DNA from: Sphingomonas sp. OK281
Lineage (GTDB): Bacteria > Pseudomonadota > Alphaproteobacteria > Sphingomonadales > Sphingomonadaceae
NCBI RefSeq assembly: GCF_900115295.1
Contig: NZ_FOVZ01000001.1
Location: forward strand, 806,001 to 870,000
Direction of reading: 5' to 3'
DNA length: 64,000 nt
In this document: piece after piece, positions 48,106-56,611 of the stretch
How the letters are laid out: each line of letters starts with the position of its first letter
How positions within the stretch are numbered: position 1 is the stretch's first letter
Program-made: the position numbers and the translations under genes
Notes under the pieces: model-generated
The model's database searches: none
What the model saw: the letters and a program-made list of their open reading frames with translations, nothing else
Told to the model about the DNA's origin: nothing

Positions 48106-50376
48106 ATGATCGCTTCCGCGACGCTACCGATGGATGATGACGGGCCCGCAAACCGGTTTGCAGTGACGCCTGCAGTCGAGGCGCTCGTACTGGGCGTCGC
48201 GATCGCGATTGGCGTTGCGAGCTACTTCGTCATTACCGGAACCGACGCGCCGCAACGCCTGCTCGCGCCCCCGCTGGTCGCGCTGCTTCTGGTCGCCAAT
48301 CTCGTTCCGGGCATCGCGCTGCTCATGCTTCTGGGTAGACGCGTGGCGATGCGGCGTGCGGCTCGCTCGCCCGTCGGTGGCGGAGGGCGGCTCCACGTCC
48401 GGCTCGTCGCGTTGTTCTCCCTCGTCGCTGCGGTCCCGATGCTGCTGGTGACGATCTTCGCGTCATTGCTGTTCCAGTACGGGGTACAGTTCTGGTACTC
48501 CGATCAGGCGCGCGGGATGCTCGAGAACGCCACAGGGCTGGCCCAGTCATCCTACGGGCGCCAGCTCAACCGGTGGCAGGAAGCGACCGTGACGATGGCG
48601 AGCGACATGTCTGCGTATTTTCGCGAGCGCTCGCTGGAGAGCCCGGACTTTTCGGGCTGGTTCTACCAGCAGGTTTATTACCGCAGCCTGTCCGAGGCGG
48701 CCTTGTTCAAGGTGTCCCCGCAGCAAGGGATCCAGACGCTCGCGATCGTCAACCCTTATGAGATCGACTTTACGCGCCGCGTCACGCCCAAGGCGATCGC
48801 CGAGCTACGGTCGGGCAAGAGCGCAGTCCTCGCGGTAACTGGTGATCGCATCCAGACGATCACGATGCTGCCAGGATCGGACGAGCTGTTCCTGTACGCG
48901 GGCCGTGTCGAGGATACGAAATTACTGTCCGAGCAGACGACCCGCGCGAACGAAGTCCTGAAGAGTTACCGATCCCTCCTCGCCCGATCGCGCAGCCTGC
49001 AATTGCGCTTCAATGCGGCACTGCTGCTGATATCGCTGCTGATCGTGGGTATCGCGGTATGGATCGCCCTGGCCGTTGCCGATCGTCTGGTGCGGCCGGT
49101 CGGCGAGCTTGTCGATGCGGCTCGCCGCGTCGCCGCGGGTGACTTGACCGCGCGCGTCCCGGATCCGCGCAGTCGCGACGAGGTCGGCACGCTGGCCAAC
49201 GCCTTCAACCAGATGACCGGGCGGCTCGAGGAACAGAATACCGAACTTGTCACCGCGAACGGCCAGTTGGAAAGCCGCCGTGCGCTGATCGAGGCGGTCA
49301 TGGCCGGTGTTTCGGCCGGTGTCGTCGCGACCGGGCGCGAGCGAACGATCACGATCGCCAACGACTCCGCGACGACGTTGCTCGGAACCGATGCCGGCGG
49401 GCTGGTCGGTCGTCGTCTGGTCGATATCGCGCCCGAACTCGATGCGATGCTCGACGGGGGCGATCGCGAGGCGATCGTCGAGGTCGGGCAGGGCGGGGAC
49501 GTCCGTACGTTGGCGGTGCGCATCGCGCGGCCCGCCACAGGACCGATTCTGACGTTCGACGACATCACGCAGCAATTGCTCGATCAGCGCCGCGCGGCAT
49601 GGTCCGACGTCGCACGCCGGATCGCGCACGAGATCAAGAACCCGCTGACGCCGATTCAACTCGCTGCCGAGCGCCTGCAACGCCGTTATGGTGCCAAGGC
49701 CGAGATGCAGGACGGCACCTTCTCGCGGCTGACCGACACGATCATTCGGCAGGTTGGCGACCTGCGTCGGATGGTCGACGAGTTCTCGTCGTTCGCACGG
49801 ATGCCGAAACCGGTGTTCCGCGAGGAATCCCTGGTAGATGCGGCGCGACAGGCACTTTTCCTACACGAAGTGGCGCACCCGACGATCGGCTTCCAGCTGG
49901 TCAACGACGATCCTGGCATGACTCTCATCTGCGACCGTCGACAGATCGGCCAGGCGCTGACCAACATCGTCAAGAACGCTGTCGAAGCCATTGAAACCAG
50001 GGGTGAACCTGGGGGTTCGGTGACGATGACGCTGAGCCAGGATCCTGGGCGGAGCGTAACGATCGCGGTGGCGGATACTGGCGTGGGGCTGCCCGTCGAT
50101 CGCGACAGGATCATGGAACCCTATGTGACGACACGAGCCCGTGGTACGGGTCTCGGACTTGCCATCGTCAAGAAGATCATCGAGGAACATTGCGGAACGA
50201 TCGGATTTACCGATCGCCCCGGTGGTGGCACGCTCGTCACCATGATCTTCGATGCCAAGGCGTTGGCGGCCCTCGATCAGGGAGGGTACGACCAAGGGGG
50301 GCTCGACGCGAAAGGGCCGCTACCCGAAGGGGCAGGGGACGGCCAACTCGCCACCATGACTCGTAACCGGACATGA
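48106..50376 (+). CDS. ntrY: Sensor histidine kinase NtrY
   Basis: NtrY is the membrane kinase of the NtrYX pair. The 756-residue protein (ATG at 48106 with GGGG upstream; an ATG at 48064 would give 770) has several N-terminal membrane helices, a periplasmic region, a further helix near ALLLISLLIVGIAVWIALAVA, a HAMP linker, a PAS domain, the phosphoacceptor [14 protein letters not shown] with His508, and an ATPase domain with IVKNAVEAI and GTGLGLAIVKK. It may respond to nitrogen or oxygen; the signal is not evident. Confidence 0.93.
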   Translation: MIASATLPMDDDGPANRFAVTPAVEALVLGVAIAIGVASYFVITGTDAPQRLLAPPLVALLLVANLVPGIALLMLLGRRVAMRRAARSPVGGGGRLHVRLVALFSLVAAVPMLLVTIFASLLFQYGVQFWYSDQARGMLENATGLAQSSYGRQLNRWQEATVTMASDMSAYFRERSLESPDFSGWFYQQVYYRSLSEAALFKVSPQQGIQTLAIVNPYEIDFTRRVTPKAIAELRSGKSAVLAVTGDRIQTITMLPGSDELFLYAGRVEDTKLLSEQTTRANEVLKSYRSLLARSRSLQLRFNAALLLISLLIVGIAVWIALAVADRLVRPVGELVDAARRVAAGDLTARVPDPRSRDEVGTLANAFNQMTGRLEEQNTELVTANGQLESRRALIEAVMAGVSAGVVATGRERTITIANDSATTLLGTDAGGLVGRRLVDIAPELDAMLDGGDREAIVEVGQGGDVRTLAVRIARPATGPILTFDDITQQLLDQRRAAWSDVARRIAHEIKNPLTPIQLAAERLQRRYGAKAEMQDGTFSRLTDTIIRQVGDLRRMVDEFSSFARMPKPVFREESLVDAARQALFLHEVAHPTIGFQLVNDDPGMTLICDRRQIGQALTNIVKNAVEAIETRGEPGGSVTMTLSQDPGRSVTIAVADTGVGLPVDRDRIMEPYVTTRARGTGLGLAIVKKIIEEHCGTIGFTDRPGGGTLVTMIFDAKALAALDQGGYDQGGLDAKGPLPEGAGDGQLATMTRNRT

Positions 50377-50380
50377 TTTG

Positions 50381-51757
50381 ATGGCGCTCGATATTCTCGT
50401 CGTGGACGACGAACGTGACATTCGCGAACTGGTCGCCGGCGTCCTGGAGGACGAGGGTTATGACACTCGCGACGCTGGCGACAGTGATTCCGCGCTGGAG
50501 GCGATCGCGGCGCGACGTCCATCGTTGGTGCTCCTCGACGTCTGGCTCCAGGGATCGCGGCTCGACGGGCTCGAACTGCTCGACGAGATCAAGCGTCGCG
50601 ATCCGTCCATTCCGGTGCTGGTGATCTCCGGCCACGGCAACCTGGATACCGCCGTTGCGGCGATCCGGCGCGGTGCGTCCGATTTCATCGAAAAGCCGTT
50701 CGAGGCCGAACGGCTGTTGTTGATGGTAGCGCGGGCCACGGAGACCGAACGGCTGCGTCGCGAGGTTGCGACGTTGCGGGCTACGGTAGGGCGCGAGACC
50801 GACCTGACCGGCAGTTCGGGCTCCATCAACGGCGTTCGAGCGACATTGAAGCGCGTTGCCGCAACCGGCAGCCGCGTGCTGATCATGGGTGGGGCCGGCG
50901 TTGGCAAGGAAGTCGCCGCTCGCCTGCTGCATGGCTGGAGCCTCCGGACGGACGCGCCGTTCATCGTCGTCAGTGCCGCGCGGATGACCCCCGAACGCGT
51001 CGACGAGGAGTTGTTCGGCGTCGAGGAGGCGGGCGATCTCGTCCGGCCAGGCCTGTTCGAGCAGGCACATGGCGGCACGTTGTTCCTCGACGAGATCGCG
51101 GACATGCCGATTACGACCCAGGCCCGGATACTGCGCGCGCTGACCGACCAGAGTTTCACGCGTGTCGGTGGCACGCGGGTCGTCAAGGTCGACGTTCGCG
51201 TCGTCTCGGCAACGGCCCGCGACCTTGTGTTCGAGATAGCCGAGGGCCGGTTCCGCGAGGACCTGTACTACCGCCTCAACGTCGTCCCAGTGACGATCCC
51301 GCCATTGTCCGATCGCCGCGAGGACATTCCCGCGCTGGTCCAGCATTTCATCGCGCATTACGCGTCCGAACGTCGTGTCCCGACGCCGGAAATCGCACCC
51401 GATGCGATGGTCGCGCTGCAATCCTATGATTGGCCGGGCAACGTCCGCCAGCTACGCAACGTCGTCGAACGGACGATCATCCTCGCGCCGGGTGACCGCA
51501 TCGGCCGGATCGACCTGGACCTGCTGCCTGCGGAAGTGCTGGGCGATCAGGGCGACATGGGCGCGGCCGGAGGAACCGCGATCATGGGGTCGCCGCTGCG
51601 GGAGGCGCGCGAGACATTCGAGCGTGAATATCTCCGTGTCCAGATCCGACGGTTTTCCGGCAATATCTCGCGAACGGCTAGTTTCATCGGCATGGAGCGA
51701 TCGGCGTTGCATCGGAAGCTCAAGCTGCTCGGCATCACCGAAACACGCGAAGAATAG
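50381..51757 (+). CDS. ntrX: Response regulator NtrX lacking GAFTGA
   Basis: The 458-residue protein starts at ATG 50381, four bases after the ntrY stop. It has a receiver domain (phosphorylated Asp53), an AAA+ domain with a Walker A written GGAGVGKE and Walker [14 protein letters not shown], and a Fis-type HTH ([21 protein letters not shown]). Where sigma-54 activators carry GAFTGA after ELFG, this protein reads [18 protein letters not shown]: the contact loop is missing. It should therefore bind DNA and perhaps nucleotide but not open sigma-54 promoters. Confidence 0.93.
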   Translation: MALDILVVDDERDIRELVAGVLEDEGYDTRDAGDSDSALEAIAARRPSLVLLDVWLQGSRLDGLELLDEIKRRDPSIPVLVISGHGNLDTAVAAIRRGASDFIEKPFEAERLLLMVARATETERLRREVATLRATVGRETDLTGSSGSINGVRATLKRVAATGSRVLIMGGAGVGKEVAARLLHGWSLRTDAPFIVVSAARMTPERVDEELFGVEEAGDLVRPGLFEQAHGGTLFLDEIADMPITTQARILRALTDQSFTRVGGTRVVKVDVRVVSATARDLVFEIAEGRFREDLYYRLNVVPVTIPPLSDRREDIPALVQHFIAHYASERRVPTPEIAPDAMVALQSYDWPGNVRQLRNVVERTIILAPGDRIGRIDLDLLPAEVLGDQGDMGAAGGTAIMGSPLREARETFEREYLRVQIRRFSGNISRTASFIGMERSALHRKLKLLGITETREE

Positions 51758-51897
51758 ACGCCGCAATTTTGCCGCCCTCTGGATATAGGAGGGCGGCGAT
51801 CATAGATCAGTACCGCACCCGGCAATCGGGTGCATCTCCGACGCCGGGAAACGGCGCCTCGCGGGCAAAGTCCCGCCAAAAACAAAGGGTTATCCCA

Positions 51898-52401
51898 TTG
51901 GCCGATAAACCAGGCTCGCTTCAGGATCTGTTCCTGAACGCACTCCGGCGCTCCAAGACGCCGGTCACCATGTTCCTCGTCAAGGGCGTCAAGCTCCAGG
52001 GCATCGTTACATGGTTCGACAATTTCTCCGTTCTGCTTCGCCGCGATGGCCAGTCGCAGCTGATCTACAAGCATGCGATCTCGACGATCATGCCTGCTGG
52101 CCCCATGGATGTGTCGGCTATCGTCGACGCTGTGGGAGAAAACCAGAAGAAGCATCCGTTGTTGCAGGATATCTTTCTCAACGCGGTACGCAAATCCGAA
52201 GACAGCGTGACGATGTTCCTGATCAACGGCGTCATGCTGCAGGGTCAGATCGCAGGGTTCGACCTGTTCTGCATGCTGCTGCAGCGCGAGGGTATGGCGC
52301 AACTCGTCTACAAGCACGCTGTCTCGACGATCCAGCCGGCGCGCCCGCTGAATCTTGCCGAAGAGCCTACCGACACGGATGAATCGGACGATGACGATTG
52401 A
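51898..52401 (+). CDS. hfq: Tandem (double-domain) RNA chaperone Hfq
   Basis: The TTG at 51898, with AAAGGG upstream, gives 167 residues. Two complete Hfq-type Sm domains follow each other: residues 7-66 ([12 protein letters not shown] ... YKHAIST) and 88-148 ([12 protein letters not shown] ... YKHAVST). Each has Sm1, Sm2 and the Y-K-H RNA-binding triad (KHA at 58-60 and 139-141). A 21-residue linker joins them and an acidic tail (DESDDDD) ends the chain. Usual Hfq is a hexamer of single domains; this one could assemble as a trimer with six Sm units. It follows ntrX and overlaps hflX (TTGA). Confidence 0.94.
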   Translation: MADKPGSLQDLFLNALRRSKTPVTMFLVKGVKLQGIVTWFDNFSVLLRRDGQSQLIYKHAISTIMPAGPMDVSAIVDAVGENQKKHPLLQDIFLNAVRKSEDSVTMFLINGVMLQGQIAGFDLFCMLLQREGMAQLVYKHAVSTIQPARPLNLAEEPTDTDESDDDD

Positions 52402-53690
52402 GTAGTGGTTTCGAACGCGACCGGGGCGAATTCACGCGTGGCGCGCGCGCTATTGTCGTGCTTCCCGACCAAGGCGACGCGACGCGTGACGTCGATGCGC
52501 GCCTGGAAGAGACCGCAGGACTCGCGGCGGCGATCGGCGTGGAGGTCGTCGAACGAATTGCCTATCGCGTGCGGCAGGCCAAGCCGGCGACGTTGATCGG
52601 AAGCGGGCAGGTCGAACTGCTCGCAACGCAGGTGCGGATGGAGGAGGCGGGGCTCGTCGTGTTCGATGCGAGCCTTACTCCGATCCAGCAGCGTAATCTG
52701 GAAAAAGCGCTCGAAACCAAGGTCATCGACCGGACCGGACTGATCCTCGAGATCTTCGGCGAGCGTGCGGCGACTGCCGAAGGCCGATTGCAGGTCGAAC
52801 TCGCGCATCTCGACTATCAGGCAGGGCGTCTGGTCCGCAGTTGGACGCATCTCGAGCGTCAGCGGGGTGGCTTCGGCTTCCTCGGTGGCCCGGGCGAAAC
52901 GCAGATCGAGGCGGATCGTCGTCTGATCCGCGACCGTATGGCCCGGCTCAAGCGCGAGCTGGAGCAGGTCAGTCGCACGCGGGGACTTCACCGCGAACGC
53001 CGTCAGCGCGCGCCCTGGCCGGTGATTGCACTGGTGGGCTATACCAATGCGGGCAAGTCGACGCTGTTCAACCGGCTGACCGGTGCCGACGTGATGGCGG
53101 AGGACCTGCTGTTCGCGACGCTGGATCCGACGCTGCGGCAGATCCAGCTACCCGGCATCGACAAGGCGATCCTATCGGACACGGTCGGGTTCGTCTCTGA
53201 CCTGCCGACGCAGCTTGTCGCGGCGTTCAAGGCGACGCTGGAGGAGGTGGTGTCGGCCGACCTGCTCGTCCATATCCGCGACATCGCACACCCTGATTCC
53301 GAAGCCCAACGGGTCGATGTCGAGACCGTGCTCGCGGAGATCGGCGTCGATGAAAACACGCCGCGCTTCGAAGTATGGAACAAGCTCGATCTTCTCGATG
53401 CCGACACGCATGACGAGATCGCCGGGCAGGCAGCGCATCGTGACGATGTCGTGGCTATCTCGGCGCTCAGCGGGGAAGGGGTCCAACATCTCGTCGAGCA
53501 GGTGGCGGCGAAGCTGACCGGCGCCCATCGACGCTATAGCATCACGATCGAGGCGAGCGACGGAGCGGGGGCGGCGTGGCTCCATGCGCACGGCGAAGTG
53601 CTGGGCAGCGTCAGCGACGAGCTCGATACGACCTACGATGTCCGGCTGTCCGAGACCGACTACGACCGATTCAGCCGCCGCGATGCTTGA
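52398..53690 (+). CDS. hflX: Ribosome-associated GTPase HflX
   Basis: HflX splits stalled or heat-damaged ribosomes. The 430-residue protein has the N-terminal HflX domain ([32 protein letters not shown]), a glycine-rich connector ([19 protein letters not shown]) and the G domain with GYTNAGKST at 214-222 and [13 protein letters not shown]. The TTG start overlaps the hfq stop (TTGA); no ATG is available. The hfq-hflX order is shared with E. coli. Its last 20 bases overlap the convergent mazG. Confidence 0.94.
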   Translation: MSSGFERDRGEFTRGARAIVVLPDQGDATRDVDARLEETAGLAAAIGVEVVERIAYRVRQAKPATLIGSGQVELLATQVRMEEAGLVVFDASLTPIQQRNLEKALETKVIDRTGLILEIFGERAATAEGRLQVELAHLDYQAGRLVRSWTHLERQRGGFGFLGGPGETQIEADRRLIRDRMARLKRELEQVSRTRGLHRERRQRAPWPVIALVGYTNAGKSTLFNRLTGADVMAEDLLFATLDPTLRQIQLPGIDKAILSDTVGFVSDLPTQLVAAFKATLEEVVSADLLVHIRDIAHPDSEAQRVDVETVLAEIGVDENTPRFEVWNKLDLLDADTHDEIAGQAAHRDDVVAISALSGEGVQHLVEQVAAKLTGAHRRYSITIEASDGAGAAWLHAHGEVLGSVSDELDTTYDVRLSETDYDRFSRRDA

Positions 53691-54405
53691 CCGCCTGCCA
53701 TAGCGCTTCCTTCTGATCGAGTGTCATGGCGGCGAACGCGTCGCCGCCATCGGCCTCTATTGCCCGGAAACGTGCTTCGAACTTGGCGTTGCCGGCCCTG
53801 AGCGCAGCTTCGGGATCGACACCGAGATGCCGCGCCCAGTTGGTTACGGCAAACAGCAGGTCGCCGATTTCCTCTTCTACCGTGTCTAAACCGGCCTCGC
53901 GAACCTCTTCTATTTCCTCGACAATCTTGGCGAGAGGCCCAGCCGCATCCGGCCAGTCGAAGCCGACGCGCGCGGCACGCTTCTGCAATTTTTCCGCGCG
54001 AGCCAAGGCGGGCAGGCCGATCGCCACGCCGGCGAGAGCGCTGTGATCGGACTTCTCCGCGCGCTCGGCGGCCTTGATCGTTTCCCAACCTGGCGAGGAG
54101 GTTGCGTCGCCGAATATGTGAGGATGACGACGCTCCATCTTGTCGCTGATGGCGGCGACGACATCAGCCAAGGTGAACGCGCCGGACTCCTCGGCGATAC
54201 GGCTGTGGAACACCACCTGGAGCAACAGGTCGCCGAGTTCGTCCTTGAGGTCCGCCGGGTCATCGCGCGCAATCGCGTCGGCGACCTCATAGGCTTCCTC
54301 GATCGTGTAGGGCGCGATGGTCGACCAGGTTTGAACGCGATCCCATTCGCAACCTTCGACCGGATGACGCAGTCGCGCCATGATGGAAACGAGCCGTTCG
54401 ATCAT
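53671..54405 (-). CDS. mazG: Nucleoside triphosphate pyrophosphohydrolase MazG
   Basis: MazG hydrolyses NTPs to NMPs and can lower ppGpp. The 244-residue protein has two MazG helical modules: EEAYEVADAI...DELGDLLLQVVFHSRIAEE in the first and EEIEEVREAG...EEEIGDLLFAVTNWARHLG in the second, both with EExxE and ExxD metal sites. It ends opposite the 3' end of hflX (20-base overlap). An AT-rich segment with a dyad lies just upstream of its start. Confidence 0.95.
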   Translation of the reverse strand: MIERLVSIMARLRHPVEGCEWDRVQTWSTIAPYTIEEAYEVADAIARDDPADLKDELGDLLLQVVFHSRIAEESGAFTLADVVAAISDKMERRHPHIFGDATSSPGWETIKAAERAEKSDHSALAGVAIGLPALARAEKLQKRAARVGFDWPDAAGPLAKIVEEIEEVREAGLDTVEEEIGDLLFAVTNWARHLGVDPEAALRAGNAKFEARFRAIEADGGDAFAAMTLDQKEALWQAVKHRGG

Positions 54406-54428
54406 CAGGAACTCCGATTGATAGCGTG

Positions 54429-54467
54429 CGATCTAAAAGATGATGTTAGATCGATAATATATATTAT
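54429..54467. promoter_or_regulatory. AT-rich promoter-like segment with dyads upstream of mazG
   Basis: CGATCTAA at 54429-54436 is mirrored by TTAGATCG at 54446-54453 around nine bases; next comes the 14-base palindrome ATAATATATATTAT at 54454-54467. Such AT-rich sequence is rare in this GC-rich window. It lies 24-62 bases before the mazG start, a fitting place for a promoter and an operator. Confidence 0.5.
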
Positions 54468-54474
54468 GTAAAAT

Positions 54475-55062
54475 CTACTGCCTGGTCGGTGTGAGAACGA
54501 GCGTGGCATTCTCGACCCGCCACGATCCCAGCCTCGATAGGAAGTTCATGCCGATCACGTCGGTCTCGCCGAACGCCGGCGACGTGACGATGCCGAGGTT
54601 GGTTGCGGTGACAGTGCCGATCGTCACGCTCTTGGCGGTCGCGGTGCGCGCCGTTACCGTACCGTTGGCGGTCTCGATGATCGCTGGAAACGGGCTTTCG
54701 TCGCTGTCCAGGCTGGCAGCCTTGGCCGTTGCAGCCGACAAGGCAGTCGTCGTCGCCCCGCTATCGATCAGCATCCGGCGGCGGACACCGTCGATATCGA
54801 CATCCGCCCAGAAATGCCCGTCGTCCGCCATGCGAATCCGAGTTTCGGTTCCGCTCACCTGCTGATCGGAAAACATGGACTTCAAGCCAGACAGCCGATC
54901 CCGCTGGCTCGCGATCAGCAGGCCGATCGCGAAGATCGCGACCCAGGCCAGCGCCATCTTCAGCACCAGCTTCAACGGCAATCGGCGCGCGACCAAAGCC
55001 GACAGCGGCAGGATCAGCATGACTGCGTACAGCGCAAACTGGGCTGCGCGGTCGTCGGTCAT
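54475..55062 (-). CDS. Membrane-anchored retropepsin-like aspartic protease (TIGR02281-type)
   Basis: The 195-residue protein has two N-terminal membrane helices (about 7-25 and 35-51) and a periplasmic single-lobe aspartic protease domain with the catalytic D-S-G at 100-102 (LIDSGATTTALS) and the flap-like GMNFLSRLGSW near the end. As in other clan AA proteins with one lobe, it must dimerise to be active. The substrate is unknown. It overlaps the metallo-beta-lactamase gene (ATGA). Confidence 0.87.
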   Translation of the reverse strand: MTDDRAAQFALYAVMLILPLSALVARRLPLKLVLKMALAWVAIFAIGLLIASQRDRLSGLKSMFSDQQVSGTETRIRMADDGHFWADVDIDGVRRRMLIDSGATTTALSAATAKAASLDSDESPFPAIIETANGTVTARTATAKSVTIGTVTATNLGIVTSPAFGETDVIGMNFLSRLGSWRVENATLVLTPTRQ

Positions 55063-55823
55063 GCGATCAGGATCAGCCCGTCATAGCCAGGCTCGACGCC
55101 GCTCGGCAGTTCATGACGCAACGTCGCATAATCCATCGTGTTGTCCATATGGATCAACGCGGTCCGCTTCGGCGTCAGGCGCTCCACCCAAGCAAGCACG
55201 GCGGGAAGTTCCATGTGCGTTGGATGCGGTCGCCGGCGGAGCGCGTCGACTACCCAGATGTCCAGATCCTGATACAGGCTGGCCATGTCGTCGGTCATCA
55301 GGTTGAAATCGGTCGCGTATCCGATTGAGACTCCGGCTGCCTCGAACCGCAGGCCGGCGGCATGGATACTACCGTGCGGCTGGTCGGTCACCGAAATATC
55401 GATCCCGCCGATCGTTAACCGATCAGGCAGGACTTCGGCGGCGATCGTCGGCGGATAGCCGGGGCGACCGTGAAAAGCGTAGGTAAAGCGCGCGTCCAGC
55501 GCTGCCAGCGTGAACGGCCGGGCGTAGCCGCGAACGGGCTCTCCGACTGCATGAAAAAGTTGGCGGAGATCGTCGATGCCATGGCAATGATCGGCGTGAT
55601 CGTGCGTCCAGATCACCGCATCGACCCGGTCGACATCGGCTGCCAGCAACTGCTCGCGCATGTCGGGACTTGTATCGATCAGGATCCGCGTACCGTCATG
55701 CTCGACGATCGCGGACGCACGCGTGCGCCGGTTGCGCGGCTCGGTCGGATCGCATTCGCCCCAGTCGTTGCCGATCCTCGGCACGCCGGAGGATGTGCCG
55801 GAGCCGAGGATCGTGATCTTCAT
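55059..55823 (-). CDS. MBL-fold metal-dependent hydrolase (PhnP-like)
   Basis: The 254-residue protein has the metallo-beta-lactamase signature WTHDHADHCHG at 72-82, preceded by ILGSGTSSGVPRIG and ending with IHMDNTMDY. It resembles PhnP/RNase Z-like phosphodiesterases rather than beta-lactamases. In alphaproteobacteria this gene commonly follows tatD, as here; the specific substrate is uncertain. It overlaps tatD and the retropepsin gene by four bases each. Confidence 0.88.
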   Translation of the reverse strand: MKITILGSGTSSGVPRIGNDWGECDPTEPRNRRTRASAIVEHDGTRILIDTSPDMREQLLAADVDRVDAVIWTHDHADHCHGIDDLRQLFHAVGEPVRGYARPFTLAALDARFTYAFHGRPGYPPTIAAEVLPDRLTIGGIDISVTDQPHGSIHAAGLRFEAAGVSIGYATDFNLMTDDMASLYQDLDIWVVDALRRRPHPTHMELPAVLAWVERLTPKRTALIHMDNTMDYATLRHELPSGVEPGYDGLILIA

Positions 55824-56611
55824 GCCGCTGCCCCTGACACCCGCGTCTTGCCGAACAGCGTGTGGAAGTTCTCGGCCGTACGGCGCGACAGTTCCTCGAC
55901 ATTTTCGCCGCGAAGGTTGGCAAGAAACGCCGCGGTATCGGCCACGAACCCAGGTTCGCCGGTCTTGCCCCGATGCGGCACCGGCGCGAGAAACGGCGCG
56001 TCGGTCTCGATCAGCAGTCGCTCGATCGGCAGGCGCGCGGCGGTATCCTGAAGGTCCCTCGCGTTCTTGAACGTCACGATCCCCGAGATCGAGATGTAAA
56101 GCCCCATATCCAGCGCCTTGTCGGCGAAAGCTCCACTCGCGGTGAAGCAGTGGATGACGCCGGGATAGGCCCCCTTCCCCATCTCCTCGGCCATGATCGC
56201 CGCAGTATCGTCCTCGGCGTCGCGGGTGTGGACGACGATCGGCAACCCAGTCTCGCGCGACGCGGCGATGTGTGCGCGGAAGCTCGCCTGCTGGCGGGCG
56301 CGGTCCGAGGTATCGCGGAAATAGTCGAGGCCGCTTTCGCCTAGACCAACTACGCGTGGATGCCGGGCGCGCTCGATCAGCTTGGCGGCGTCCACGTCGG
56401 GATACACGTCAGCCTCGTTCGGGTGGATGCCGATCGTTGCCCAGACGTCAGGCTCGCGCTCGGCGGTGGCGACGATATCGTCCCATTCGCTCTCGCGCGT
56501 GGAGATGTTGAGCATCGCCGTGACGCCGCGCGCCCTGGCCCGTGCGAGCACCGCTTGCTGGTCCTCGACGAGGCCCTTGTAGTTCAGGTGGCAATGGCTG
56601 TCGGCGAGCAT
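55820..56611 (-). CDS. tatD: TatD-family metal-dependent deoxyribonuclease
   Basis: TatD-type enzymes are two-metal nucleases active on DNA 3' ends. The 263-residue protein starts MLADSHCHLNYKG (metal-binding His-x-His), with GLGESGLDYFRDTS, PIVVHTRDAEDDT, VIHCFTASG and LLIETDAPFLAPVPHRG. It begins on the metG stop (TGATG) and lies in the holB-metG-tatD order, as in many bacteria. Confidence 0.94.
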   Translation of the reverse strand: MLADSHCHLNYKGLVEDQQAVLARARARGVTAMLNISTRESEWDDIVATAEREPDVWATIGIHPNEADVYPDVDAAKLIERARHPRVVGLGESGLDYFRDTSDRARQQASFRAHIAASRETGLPIVVHTRDAEDDTAAIMAEEMGKGAYPGVIHCFTASGAFADKALDMGLYISISGIVTFKNARDLQDTAARLPIERLLIETDAPFLAPVPHRGKTGEPGFVADTAAFLANLRGENVEELSRRTAENFHTLFGKTRVSGAAA

